Below are positions 22,810 through 35,195 of a DNA stretch of 64,000 nucleotides, one piece after another (the stretch's first letter is position 1; every line of letters begins with the position of its first letter). Under the pieces are notes generated by a model that was not told the DNA's origin, did not search any database, and saw only the letters and a list, made by a program, of their open reading frames with translations. Origin of the DNA: Primulina eburnea (lineage: Eukaryota > Streptophyta > Magnoliopsida > Lamiales > Gesneriaceae); the NCBI RefSeq assembly GCF_022965805.1, contig NC_133114.1:9196261-9260260 (forward strand). The letters are read 5' to 3'. A program made the translations under genes and the position numbers.

Positions 22810-25062
22810 CTACCCATCCTCTTCTCCCATCATAATAAATCTTGGGTAGTATCACCACTACTGTGGCACAATCCACGGTGATGTGAAATTCTCCAACGCA
22901 AAAATTAATTGTTTTTCTTAACTGATCATCCTCTTCGCTTAAAAAATCATCATCATCTTCCACAAACTTATCCTCAGTAGCCGATCTTCCAAACTTAGAT
23001 TTACTCCCATTGGCTCCCTGAAGACTGGAACATCAATTATGGGTTCATTTCTCAACTTAGTGGACTCCTCTATTCTTGCAATAGCTCTTTCTCTCAACAG
23101 CCGTCTCTTTTGTGTCCTAGTCGGTGGCCTAGGAACGTTTTTTGTTGGGCCACTCTCCAAGACTCACTGAACTCCCCTCTAGCTGGAATGAAGTATCTCG
23201 GCTTTGTTCTCCGGCTCTCAATCATTTTTCATTTTGAGATTTCATATGCACGCCGCTCTATGCACTGATCAGCTAATACTTTCCTGGTTTCCACCTTTCG
23301 TGACTCAAATCTACGTATGTTTCTCCTGTCTGAGTATCTCTGGTGCTGATCACGAGATGATTCCCCTCTGAACCTTTGATTCTCAAGCACTGGTCTTTCA
23401 AGGAAATGTTGGTTCCTCGGCCGATATACCGCGGATTCACTAACATTTCTGGGGAAACGCTGTTGAACTGTTCGTATTCGATCGGCACTATGTCTTCCAT
23501 GAGCTTCAAAAAATTGACCCTTTGGAATCCAATATTTCTTGATTATTCGGTCTTTCAATGCAAAGGATCGGCTTCTTTTCTCATTGAGAAGATCTCTCAA
23601 ATACGTCATATTCACATTAACCAAAGCTACTGGGGGAAAATGATCACATCCACCGCCATAGACTCCTGTTTGTTAGGGAACTTCACGACTCCCTTGTTAA
23701 TTATGTCCTGCAAGATGTTCTCTAACGCCCAACAAGACTTCGTAGCGTGATTGTAGGAGTTGTGGTACTTACAATATTCTCGTCCCTTCAGCTCTTCTGT
23801 AAGTGGCATCCTGTGATCAGGTGGAAATGTGATAAATTTTTCTTTTACCAAGAAATCGAAAACTTCCTCTGTCTTTGACACATCAAATGTATACTGCATG
23901 TCTTTGGGGAGTTGGAAGCTGTTCTTCTTTTCAGGTTCTGCTGGCTTCTTTTTTAGCAGGGGAATTGTGCAAGAACCAGCTGATCGAATCTCTGCCAATG
24001 CCACATCTTCCACCTCCTGATAATAAGACCCCAAAGCAGTTTTCTTCTTGTACGACTCTTCTCGTAATAGTTCTTCGTATTCAGCCACTTTGGTAGCTAG
24101 CTCGAAAAAATCCCTGAACTCCATTCCCTGGAATTTCTTCCTTAATTCAAAATCCAGCCCTTTTTGTGCCATCTTCACGAACTCGGTCTCAGGTAAGAAT
24201 ACCTTGCACCTATTCTTAATCTTCTTGAACCTGTCTATGAAATATTCCACAGACTCTCCCTTCTTTTTAGTGACTCTAGATAAGTCAGCAATGCACACTT
24301 CTGGCTCTGTTCTATAGAATTGAATGTGAAATTGTCTTTCCATCTCTTGCCAACTCATCACTGAATTTCTGGGGAGTGAGGCATACCAAAAGCAAATATA
24401 GTCCCAGTGAGGGAATTCAGGAATAGCCGCAACTTTAGATTGTTGAAGTTCTCCAAGTTGGCTAATTCCCCGCATTGGATTGTGAATCTGGCTATATGTT
24501 CCATGCTCGATTGGCCATCCTCCCCACAGAATAGGCTAAAATTATGAACTCTTTAACCGTTTCGATCTGGGTTATTCACGTCTATGTATTCAGGATAGGG
24601 TTTGTTGAATCCTAGGCGGCATATCTGCCTCAAGGCCGGCCCATATAGCTCTTGAATAGCCTCTCTCACCATTTCTGGATCAACCACGTGAATGTTCCTA
24701 GATGGGAGTGAGTGATGGTAGTGATTTGGCCCCCGAGCTTGAAACCCTGTATTTAAACCAATATTACCTCCTGGGAAGCCCCCATCTACTCCTTGATAAT
24801 CCATGTGCGATACGTCATCATAAGCTCCTGGTTGGTACAGAGGATTTGTCACGTTGTACACTTGAGTAACTGGTTATTTCGAGCTCCCCACTCCATGAGC
24901 ACGTGGATATGGCCGGGATCTTCCCCCTAAGGTTTCTTCTCTATTGTGAGGTGGTGTATACCTTCTCTCTGGATGATTTGGGAGAGTAAACTCTGGGCAG
25001 CGGGGATCGCCGGCCCTTGAGTTTCCAACGCCCTGATCGGATTCATGAAATTGGTTGCTTCC
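22810..25062 (-). pseudogene. gag: gag of element F, main part
   Basis: Open pieces are 24861-24553, 24475-23627 (282 aa), 23624-23229 and 23160-22939. They include a HIARF motif region (about 24500), the core gag domain (WYASLP, VEYFIDRFKKI) and a CKYHNSYNHATKSC Cys/His motif typical of Ogre/Tat gag. Frameshifts join the pieces. The gag is cut at 25062 by element G; its N-terminal part continues at 38076-38392. Confidence 0.75.
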
Positions 25063-26627
25063 TGTTGCGACTTTGATTGTTGCACTCCCAAGAGCAGGTT
25101 GTCCACAAGTACTATAATTCGATGAGTTCGAATATCGTATCCACGAGGAAGCTAAGGTAATTACAAGTCCACTACAATGTCTTTTTATTTATTTTTTCTT
25201 TCAGTTGTTTGAATCTTTAATTAGTAATTTTGAATTGTTCAAATTTTAATTTAAGTAGTTGAGATTAAAGGATCCACTCTTGGTATTTTAATAAAGTTAA
25301 CATTAACGAACATTATTGAAATCCACTTAATAAAATGGTTCCAATATATTAAATAATCATATTTATATTATGTTATATATTATTATCTTATATGTATATA
25401 ATATATACCAAAACTTATAAATGTTGTCAAGTATTTATTGTGCTATATATATATTTGTAAACACTAAATCAAGGTTCCCACTTTAAATGGTTGGTAAAAC
25501 CAAACTAACATTTAAATGGTACCAAGAAATTAATATTATGATATATTTATATATAGTAAATGAAGGTTTCCACTTTAAATGGTTGATAAAACCAAACAAA
25601 CATTTAAATGGTTCCAAGTAATTTAATATTATAATATATTCATATATAATAAATCAAAGCATCCACTTTAAATGGTTGGTAATACCAAACTAACATTTAA
25701 ATGGTTCCAAGAATTTAGTGTAACATATAGCAACAATAAATCAAAACTCCCTACTTATAAGTAGGGTATAAAAATGCTTAAAAAAATAAATATAACATAA
25801 AAAATAAATAATGATTAAATAATATAAAACATAGATTCTTACCTTTTAGTAACCTTATTATCATGCCAAGAGTTTCACCTTTCATCTCAAAGTTAGGAAG
25901 TTAGCTATTCATTATTCAAAGTGTAAAACTTTGATTATGAAATTAACATGCTAATTATATTTAAATGAAGAAATAAAGGAAAAATATAGAGAAAAATATT
26001 ATGAACTCAAAGGTTTGTTCATAGAATGAGGGATATCTCAATTCATTACAATGCACCCCTATTTATAGCCAAATTTCGGGAGACAACCACAAATAAAATA
26101 TTATTTTTTACACATAAGTCTTCATTGGTGTTCCAAGAAATTATATTTTAATGCACATCACTTTTGAAAATCTTGCCATCCGAATTTTCTTTTCCACATA
26201 AAATAAAACATGTAGATATCTGAGTTGTTGAGTTGTGGTATTTTTTTCACACCATTTGACCAAGTAATTTGAGAGATATTGTCAAAATACTAGAGTATGA
26301 TAAAACTGTCACTCCTTCGGTAACTTTAATTGTTGCTTAATTTGATCCCACTTGTAAGAAGATTTTTATCTCATGCTTGCCACCAATATTGTAGATATTA
26401 ACATCAACTTTCTACAGGTCTAAGAATCATCTTAATCCCATTTGCAACGTCAAGTTTATTCTTGTTTTATCGAACCTGTAAAAAATAGTAAAAACATATA
26501 ATTACACAACAACTTTTATTTTATACAATTTATTATAAAACATATAATATTTAAACATTTAATAAAACAAAAACTATATATTTATATTATAAAACATCTA
26601 ATTAATATACAATTTTTATGTTTATCA
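25063..26627 (-). repeat. 3' LTR of element G
   Basis: In plus coordinates TGTTGCGACTTTG...GTTTATCA, identical in structure to 36512-38075. It includes three copies of a 92-93-bp tandem unit around TTTAAATGG (25479, 25571, 25664), each with two TTTAAATGG blocks and a TTGGT/ACCAA inverted pair. Confidence 0.92.
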
Positions 26628-27127
26628 CACCTCCCAACCAGCTTATTGCTAGTCCCTAGCCATTTAAGCGTTAATAGCAATACAAAACATATTGATTAAT
26701 TTAAATAGATATGTAATCAGAACTATCTAAGTGTTTAAATTAAATTTGAAAACTGTCAAAGTTATATCAAGATCATCATAATTATAATTTATGAAATAAT
26801 TTGAGATGATCAATTCAAAGCTTATTTCAGGTAGTTAAATGTACACGGCCTTCAGAAATTCCTAGTAAGAGTCTCAACTCCATATCCTCACAGGTTAATA
26901 AATGTTTCAATTTACGGCAACGATTTCTCTCATAGAGTTGAAATACAGATAAATGCTCAGAAAAATGGTTTACAGAATGCAGACAGACAAATGAGCCAAA
27001 CTAATCAAAAGATAGAAAATCCACAGATTCAAAATCTAGTTGTTCTTATTATATATTTTTTCCTGATATTTTTTTTTTCATAACATCATGGAATCAGACT
27101 AAGTTTATGCTTCTTGACCACATATTT
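26628..27127 (-). other. Polypurine tract and non-coding 3' end of element G
   Basis: On the minus strand GGTTGGGAGGTGTG (26628-26641) adjoins the LTR and is the likely polypurine tract. The remaining sequence is AT-rich without a recognised gene. Confidence 0.6.
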
Positions 27128-28670
27128 TGTTGGAACATTTCATGTTCGCAATCTTGATTTTGATGTTAACAAAACTTGTTATTGTGTTTCTAACATATTT
27201 ACTCAAGTGTGAAGTTGCAAACACAAGAAGCAAGTTGAAACTGATTTCTGCACAAACTGAATTTCTGGCAAGCTTCGGTGTTTTGATGATATATCTTAAC
27301 TAGATGATGCAAATGACATTCCGTCAATTGTACTGATCAGAAAACGCAATTTGGAACAAGTCTTATTTCACGTCAGTTGGGAAAAATCGGATGTTATCAT
27401 GGTCTAACCGATCGCTCAATTACCGAACTGATCACATGATAACAGCAATCAGTTGGGTTTGAGCAGCTGCGGTATTTTGGTCATATCTCTCAGCGCGGTT
27501 ATCGAAACGAAGCGATTAAGTATGCGTTGGAAAGATAAGACGAAGATATACAAATAATCTTTAGAAAGTCAAAGTTTGAATCGAAGCTTACGATGCTGAT
27601 AAATGACAATAAAGCTACTGGTTCTGCACAAACTGAAATCAGCTAGGTTGATTTCAACACACCAGCTGAAACTGAACCAGCTGCTGACCAGCTGACCAAC
27701 TGAACTGAACCAACAGTTGACCAACTGAACTGAACCAGTTGCTGACCAGTTGAACTCAACGACCAGTTGAGTTGACCAGTTGACCAGTCGGGAAAATGCT
27801 CAGCAAGCTGAATTTGACCGTTGCGATCTCGGAAACAGTACAGAAACTTTTCAAACAGTCATATTCTTGTGTCTAATGTATATATCATTGTTGGGGCTTA
27901 TAAATACAACATATTGAAGATCAAACAACAGCTTTAGAAGAGGATTCAAAGCATGGGCAGTTAGCAAGAAAAAATCAGCTAGTTGAGAGCACAAGCCCCT
28001 GTATGAGGATACATTTGAGATGTGCACTGTAAAAGATAAATTCCTCACACACACAATCACTCACACATATACGAGAGAGTTGAGCTTACAAGTTTAGTTG
28101 AGTGAGTCTTTACACAAAGACGTAAAACATTGTGTTTGTAGTCTTTGCATATAAGACATTAAAAAATATGCTGATTGTGAGGTGCTGCCTACAATCTTGA
28201 GTGCTAGGAGTTTGAGTTGGGTGCTGCCCTTCCGGATCGGGTTTGTACAAAGAGTTGTATGAATCAAAGTCTTCTAGTGAATCCTTCCCAAGGGGAAGAA
28301 GGGGTGACGTAGGAGTGTTTGAAATCTCCGAACATCCATAAACAAATTCGTGCCTATTTGTTTATTGCATTTATTTATCATTTTCACTGTTTTTATAGAT
28401 GCATTGTTGATGCATTTTATGTTTTCTTCAAATACCAAAATATTGCATACCAAGTGTTTGATAAAATGCTTCAACCGAGAATCTTTTTACTCATTCAACT
28501 TGCATATATCTTAAATGGTTTACAAAATATTTAATAAGTTTCTACGAAGGATTATTTCGAGTGTCTTCCGCTTGGTTTGAAAACCAAACTCGATTTAATT
28601 CATCCGTGTTCAATATTTCAAAAACCGACCTATTGTAGCTCATCGATTTACTCCCTAACCGATCCTAACA
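27128..28670 (+). repeat. Solo LTR, SIRE/Maximus-like copia (1543 bp)
   Basis: It starts TGTTGGAAC and ends GATCCTAACA (terminal inverted repeat TGTTGG/CTAACA-type) and is flanked by a perfect TSD TATTT (27123-27127 and 28671-28675). A TATA-like CTTATAAATA sits near 27898. A GAAGAAGGGGTGACGTAGGAG-like block near 28300 is typical of SIRE-type LTRs. No internal region remains, so it arose by LTR-LTR recombination after insertion in element G. Confidence 0.85.
27661..27789. repeat. Short-motif repeat ACCAGYTGA in the solo LTR
   Basis: About a dozen overlapping variants of ACCAGCTGA, ACCAGTTGA and ACCAACTGA within 130 bp, in the U3 part of the solo LTR upstream of its TATA-like box. Several contain the CAGCTG or CAGTTG E-box form. 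Confidence 0.7.
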
Positions 28671-28675
28671 TATTT

Positions 28676-29341
28676 ATTTAATTTGTACAATAGATTTCTC
28701 TCTTTTTTTTTATGAGAGATATATGGGTCTTAGCATATAACTTAAAAATTACATAGATCTTCAATATCTTTCTTTTTATATTTTTCTCTTTTTTTTTCAG
28801 GAAATATCATTTTTTTTTTCAAAATAAGAACTCAAGTTCTAAACAATAGATAGTCTCTCTCATGATCAATAAAGGTTCGAAAGCTGTTTTCTCAGTCCTC
28901 TCCACTCACTCACAAAATATGTGTGAGTTTAAAATTTTAGGCACTCTTATAAGGTATATCTTGGGCCATATACTTTAATACCTGATTTTATCACAATGGT
29001 TAATCACTCAAAAAGATTTCATAAATCATATTTTTATATTGATCAGAATATTAAAATTGAATTTTTTTTTCAAATAAAAATTTAAACATTCTTAAATAGA
29101 TTAATACATGTTCTAATTTAAATCTTTCAAACATGTAATGTATGAAATTTTTGAAAAATTACTAAGATACAAACAATAAACATGATTATATTTTAAAATA
29201 ATATATATTTTTTATTTTTTTTAAAACTTTTTAAATTTTTTTATAAGTTTGTTCTCTCCCCAATCAGAGTATGACATTGTCCCTAATGTCAAAATAACTA
29301 TTAATAAAGAGTACATAATGAAAGAGATATCACCTGAAATT
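28676..29341 (-). other. AT-rich non-coding region of element G
   Basis: Long T and A runs; no gene recognised. It follows the LOG retrocopy on the coding strand. Confidence 0.5.
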
Positions 29342-30030
29342 TTATTGAAGATAACAAACTGAAACCAATGCAAACCAATCCACAACTTTTGAATCAATGA
29401 TCCAACTTCCTTTTCTTACTGCTTGATTGAGACCAATTGATCTTTTTATCATCGGATCAGTCTTATGAACAAAAGCTTCCAAATCATCAATTAATTGGTC
29501 GGCAGTCGAAGCACAGATGAGCATTCGTCGTGAATTTTCTGAAATAAAATTCTGTTCCACAATTTTATCAAGAAATGTCAACAAACTGTCATAATAATTA
29601 TTGATATTCAACAAGCCCACATGTTTATTATGGATATTAAGTTGTGCCCAAGAAACAGTGTGAAATTTTTTTCTAATGTACCAAAACCACCTGGTAGTGC
29701 GATAAAAGCATTAGAATTTTCAATCATTTGAGTGATTCTTTCATATATAGAAGAAACTTTTAATTCTTCCCCAATCGTAACACCTGTAATATTTCCTTCA
29801 GCTAAATCTATAGGAATAATACCCAAAACCTGACTACCTCCAAGATGAGCAGATGTTGAAACAGATCCCATTAACCCAATATTACCTCCCCCATATTCCA
29901 AGTGAATTTTTCTCTCAACCAATATCTTTCCAAGATTATTCGCTGCTTCTACAAACACTTCATTTTTTCCAGAACTCGACCCACAAAATACACAAATATT
30001 TTTCAATATTTGTGCAGAGGATCAAGCCAT
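29342..30030 (-). pseudogene. LOG-like: LOG-type cytokinin-activating enzyme, intronless retrocopy inside element G
   Basis: LOG enzymes cleave cytokinin riboside 5'-monophosphates to active cytokinin in the plant cytosol. The first frame shows ICVFCGSSSGKN, YGGGNIGLMG and the FIALPGGFGTLE motif; after a frameshift at an A-run near 29680, the second frame (29620-29342) shows GLLNINNYYDSLLTFLDK and ISENSRRMLI. Together they span nearly a whole LOG. An ATG at 30030 is followed by TGA as third codon (30022-30024). In PGGxGTxxE the final Glu is replaced by Lys at the frameshift. Plant LOG genes usually have several introns; none is seen here, so this looks like a cDNA copy. It lies on the retrotransposon coding strand, downstream of integrase. 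Confidence 0.88.
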
Positions 30031-30241
30031 GTTTTTACTTTTTTTTTTGGGTCTGCGAAAATAGAGAGAAAGATGAGAGATTTTATAGGGGTAATATGTT
30101 ATCATGACAAAACTATGGGTCACAGCTGTAAACAGAATAAATAGTAAAAACAATAATGAAGACACATGCATATAAACAGTAGTGTGATTGTGGCTCACAA
30201 TTTTCCTCTGGTTTTACGTCCAGAAACGGCTTCAACGCCTT

Positions 30242-30787
30242 CTATGAGTCGAGGATATGCTTCCCATCCAATTTTCTTATAAATTGGCAAACATGGTCTT
30301 TTTTAGTCGGATTCCCAAGACTATGACGCTCATCTTGGAATTGTTTCCATAAACGGAGAAGTTCAATATACACATGTCTACTAGAATGTGTCTCAAGATT
30401 CAATAAGATGTTATCTAAAGACTCCATACTCAGCCCATTCTTAATGAAACCAATTTTATCTTCTCTGTTATTGGAAACACATCCCAAAGATCTGCATCGT
30501 TTGTCACAAGTCCATCTTGCACACTTACGACAAACCCCTAAACTTTTGGCCCTTCGTTTTTTTGCATAAGTGCTTTTTCCTAATCCAGGAAAATACCGAA
30601 TGAGCAATGATTGTGGAACTTCTCCTCCTAATCGGACCTTAGCTTCTATTACAAGACGAATATCTTCTGGAATTCCTTTTTGTATTAGCAATCTCAATCT
30701 TTCACACCTTCCTGCATAAATTTTTCTTAGAACATTTTCAGAAACAAAGGGAAAATATTTACTAATTTTTGAGAGAATTTCATCCAT
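30242..30787 (-). CDS. Cysteine-rich basic protein, carlavirus NABP-like (181 aa), cargo of element G
   Basis: ATG at 30787; an open frame extends upstream but hydrophobic AT-rich translation there is unlikely to be coding. Residues 71-81 are basic (KSTYAKKRRAK) and are followed by Cys86, Cys89, Cys94, Cys98 and Cys103 (CX2CX4CX3C). This basic arm plus four-cysteine layout resembles the nucleic-acid-binding proteins of carlaviruses (Carla_C4 family), which act in silencing suppression or gene regulation in infected plants. Similarity is judged by pattern only. Near 30300 the coherent sequence may switch frame at an A-run and continue to a stop at 30195-30197. It lies 172 bp after the integrase frame and about 210 bp before the LOG copy, same strand. 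No other viral gene is nearby. Confidence 0.55.
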   Translation of the reverse strand: MDEILSKISKYFPFVSENVLRKIYAGRCERLRLLIQKGIPEDIRLVIEAKVRLGGEVPQSLLIRYFPGLGKSTYAKKRRAKSLGVCRKCARWTCDKRCRSLGCVSNNREDKIGFIKNGLSMESLDNILLNLETHSSRHVYIELLRLWKQFQDERHSLGNPTKKDHVCQFIRKLDGKHILDS

Positions 30788-30959
30788 TTTGAAAAGAAAA
30801 GAAATGATTTTTTTTATTTTTGTATCAGCAATTGTGGGAAACTGATTTAACCGACTATGAGAGTTACGGAGTACCATTATCCGCCATTTAACCGGGAAAA
30901 TAGAAAGATTAAGAAAACCTGAAATAAAAACAAACAAACTTAAATGCAACAAAAAAAAA

Positions 30960-32188
30960 TCAAGGATCAGAAAGAGAAATAAACTTCTCTTGAAAGATTT
31001 CATTTTCTAAAAATGGTTTAAGCCTTTGTCCATTTGCTTTAAAAATATCACCATTTTTAGGATTTTCAATATCCATAGCTCCATAAGTATACACATGCTT
31101 TACAACATATGGGCCTGTCCATCTTGATCGTAATTTTCCTGGGAATATGTGAAGTCGAGAATTATAAAGGAAAACTTTTTTACCAATCTCAAAAGATTTT
31201 CTAAGAATTGTTTTATCATGAAATGATTTGTTTTTTGCTTTATAAATCCTTGAATTCTCATATGCGTCATTTTTGAGTTCATCAAGTTCATTAAGTTGCA
31301 ATTTACGCAATTTGTTGGCATCATCCATTCTTGAATTTAAAGTTTTGATCGTCCAATAAGCTTTATGTTCCAATTCCACAGGCAAATGACAATGTTTTCC
31401 ATAAACCAACCTATAGGGAGACATATTCAATAATGTTTTAAAAGCTGTTCGATATGCCCAAAGTGCATCATTAAGTCGCAGAGACCAATCTTTTCTATTT
31501 GAGTTAACATTTTTTTCCAAAATTTGCTTTATCTCTCTATTAGCTAATTCAACTTGTCCATCTGTTTGAGGATGATAAGGAGTAGTTACTTTATGAGTAA
31601 TACCATATTTTTTCATTAATGAAGCAAATGGTTTTATTAACAAAGTGAGTTCCCCCATCACTTATCATGGATCGAGGAATTCCAAATCTACTAAAAATAT
31701 TTTCTTTTAAAATTTGATGACGATTTTATGATCATTTGTTCGACATGGAATTGCCTCTATCCATTTGGAAATATAATCAACTGCAACTAAAATATACAAG
31801 TATCCAAACGACGATGGAAAAGTCCCATAAAATCAATTCCACATCAGTCAAAGATTTCAATTTCAATGATAGGATTCAAAAGCATCATGTTTCTTTTTGA
31901 AATCGCACCCAATTTTTGACAATTTTCACAGATCTTGCAGATTTCGTGGGTGTCTTTAAACAAAGTGGGCCAATAAAATCCACACTGCAAGATTTTTGAA
32001 GCCGTTTTATTTGAAGAAAAATGTCCTCCGCATTCTTCTGAATGACAAAATTTAATGACACTACTTACCTCATTGTCGGGTATGCAACGTCGAAAAATTT
32101 GATCTGGACAATACTTGAACAGATACGGATCATCCCAATAAAAGTTTTTTACCTTATTCAAAATTTTCTTTGATCTTGGGAACTCCAT
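30960..32188 (-). pseudogene. int: Integrase of element G
   Basis: 32188-31844 holds the zinc-binding region (HSEECGGHFSSNKT, CKICENCQKLG). The segment 31843-31662 is broken but shows [10 protein letters not shown] with the second catalytic Asp. 31661-30960 holds [17 protein letters not shown] with the catalytic Glu, then the conserved WAYRTAFKT and [12 protein letters not shown] blocks. Frame breaks near 31660 and 31845 separate them. Integrase would insert the cDNA. Confidence 0.85.
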
Positions 32189-33839
32189 TGCGGTGGCATT
32201 TTTCCTGTCACAAGAAAATTTACTATGCTAGCAAACCAAGGTGTAGTAGTAACTGAAAATAGATGCTCATCAGGAAAATTATCGTTAATTGGTGTCATTT
32301 CACAAGATGATCCTGTTATTAGTCTCAATAAATGATCGGCTACGACATTCTCGCTTCCTTTTTTATCTTTGATCACAATGTCAAATTCTTGGAGCAACAA
32401 AATCCATCGTATCAGTCGTGGCTTTGCATCTTGTTTGGTCAACAAATATCTAATAGCAGAATGATCAGTAAACACAATAGTCGTTGATCCAATCAAATAA
32501 GAACGAAATTTATCTAATGCAAATATTACAGCAAGTAGTTCTTTTTTAGTTGTGGAGTAATAAATTTGAGCATTGTTTAAAGTTCTAATTGCATAATATA
32601 TCACATAAGGCTTACCGCTTCTTTTTTGACCCAGTACTGCACCGACTGCATAATCACTTGCATCGCAGATGATTTCAAATGGTAGAGACCAATCAGGAGG
32701 TTGCATGATATGAGCTGATGTTAAATGTCGAATAATTTTATCAAAAGCATTTTGACATTCTTGAGTCCACTCAAATGCAATGTCTTTTGTTAAGAGGTTA
32801 CAAATGGGTTTAGAGATTAAACTAAAGTCTTTTATAAACCTCCTATAAAATCCAGCATGCCCCAAAAATGAACGAATTTCTTTAATGGTTTTTGGAGAGG
32901 GTAAATTGGCAATGACATCAACTTTGGCTTTATCAACTTCAATTCTATGAGATGACACGACATGTCCCAAAACAATTCCAGAAGTAATCATGTAATGACA
33001 TTTTTTCCAATTTAAAATAAGATCTTTTTCCTCGCATCTTTTTAAAACTTTTTCCAAATTTTCAAGACAATTATCAAAAGTATTCCCAAAGACAGTTAAA
33101 TCATCCATGAAAATTTCCAAACAATTTTCAACTATGTCGCAAAAAATACTTAGCATACATCTTTGAAATGTTGCTGGGGCATTGCATAAACCAAATGATA
33201 TCCTTCTGAATGCAAATGTTCCAAAAAGACATGTGAATGTAGTTTTTTCTTGATCTTCGAATGCAATGGGGATTTGATAATAACCTGAATATCCATCAAG
33301 AAAACAGTAGTATGGATCACCTGCTACTTTTTCTAAAATTTGATCCAAAAATGGTAATGGAAAATGATCTTTGGCGTCATTTAATTTTCTATAATCAATA
33401 CACATCCGCCAACTAGATGGGACTCGACTTGTTAACAATTCACCTTTTTCATTTTTTATCACTGTGATGCCAGATTTTTGTGGAACTACCTGTGTTGGCT
33501 TACCCACTTACTATCAGAAATAGGGTAGATAATCCCAACATCGAGTAGTTTGAGAACTTCAGTTTTCACAACATCTTTCATGTGTGGATTTAATCTCCTT
33601 TGTGGTTGTTGAGATGTTTTTGCATTTTCTTCTAAGTGAATTTTGTGAGTGCAAATTAGTGGATTAATGCCCTTGAGATCTTTTAGTGTCCAACCAATTG
33701 CATTTTTATGTCTTTTAAGCATAGCAACTAATTTACCTTCTTGATCACTTTCTAGTTTGGAAGAAATTACCACCAGATATGTTTCATCTTCTCCAAGAAA
33801 TGCATACTTCAATTCTTCTGGCAAGGGTTTTAACTCCAA
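32158..33839 (-). pseudogene. rt-rnh: Reverse transcriptase and RNase H of element G
   Basis: The RT N-terminal part is 33839-33486. After a short overlap and frame change, 33507-32158 is a 449-aa open frame with [19 protein letters not shown], the catalytic [21 protein letters not shown], and RNase H residues in [27 protein letters not shown] and VADHLLRL. The FMDD box is the Athila form, and both aspartates are intact. One frameshift separates it from the N-terminal part. Confidence 0.9.
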
Positions 33840-33878
33840 TATGGGTGGTTCGTCTTTGTTCTCATATTTTGCATCAAA

Positions 33879-35195
33879 TTATTTCTCTGATCCTGGTAAC
33901 GAGTGATACCTGATAAATTCATCAAGATCAATTTCAATATTTTCTTTAACATTTTCAATTGAACAAATATCTAATTGATCATGAGTACTCCCTTCTTGAA
34001 TGTTTTCTTTCACAGGAGATTCAATAAGATTTTCATCTTCACTTTCATCTCCTTTGTCATGTGGTTGCTTACAAAGATTAAAAACATTGATCTCCAAGGT
34101 CATGTTACCAAATGACAACTTCATTATTCCATTCCTGCAATTTATAAGGGCATTAGAAGTTGCTAAAAATGGACGACCCAGAATTACAGGAATTGCATTA
34201 CAAGCTTCGATAGGTTGAAATCGAATCTTGAAAATACAGCATCCCCTACGAAAAATTGATCACATCAGAACATTTTCATAATCAGAATTTAAAAATTTAT
34301 ATCAAAATTTAATGAGAGTCGGAAAACAAGTTTCATTTAATTTAATATCTAAAACTATGAAATTGACAGGATATAAAAAGTTATCAACTTGGACCAATAC
34401 GTCTTCTACCATACCTCTTGGCACTTTAACAGATCTATCGGCAAGTAAAAGTGTTACCGAAGTAGATTTTAACTCGCCTAGATTGAGTTCTTGATAAATT
34501 GAATATGGAAGTAAATTCATACTTGCTCCAAGATCAATCAAGCATTTTTTAATCTTTCGTTCTCCAATAATACATGAAATAGTAGGACAACCAGGGTCTT
34601 TGTATTTCAAAGTATTATTATTTTGAATGATTGCACTTACTTGTTCGGCTAAAAATTCTTTCTTTTTCACATTCAATTTTCTTTTCACAGTGCACAAGTC
34701 TTTCAAAAATTTGGCATATGATGGTACCTGTTTTATTGCATCTAATAAAGGAATATTAACTTTTACTTGTTTAAAAATATCATATATATCAGAATTCAAA
34801 TTTGATTTTTTTGTATTTTTCAATGCATGAGGGAATGATGGTGACACTGTCTGTTGAACCTCCTCTTCGAAAGTTATGGGTTCCACTTCCTTACCCTTTG
34901 GAGTTGATTTATCATCATCTTCACCAGGTTCAAGAATGTATTTTTCCACAACCTTACCACTTCGAAGGGTAATAACAGATTTGACCTGATCCATCGGTTG
35001 AGTTCCAGAAATTCCAGTTTGTGAATGATGATCCTTGGGATTAGGCAGAGGTTGTGAAGCAAATTTACCTTTTTCATGAACATTAAGTGCAGATGCAAAT
35101 TTAGCTAGAGTATCTTTCAAATCTGTCATGGTTTGAGCAGTTTGAGTATAGATAGACTCTTGCTTTGCAATGAAAGAATTCAATGTATCTTCCAA
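33879..35195 (-). pseudogene. pro: Protease and gag-pro linker of element G
   Basis: 35195-34302 (297 aa) includes a linker and the protease box LIDLGASMNLLPYSIY, as in Athila/Tat proteases. A break near 34300 separates it from 34124-33879, an acidic stretch leading to RT. Confidence 0.75.

Noticed and set aside
30195..30787. Integrated carlavirus
   Set aside because: Only one virus-like ORF is present, flanked by Athila integrase and the LOG copy; no replicase, movement or coat genes. A captured or convergent ORF is more likely.
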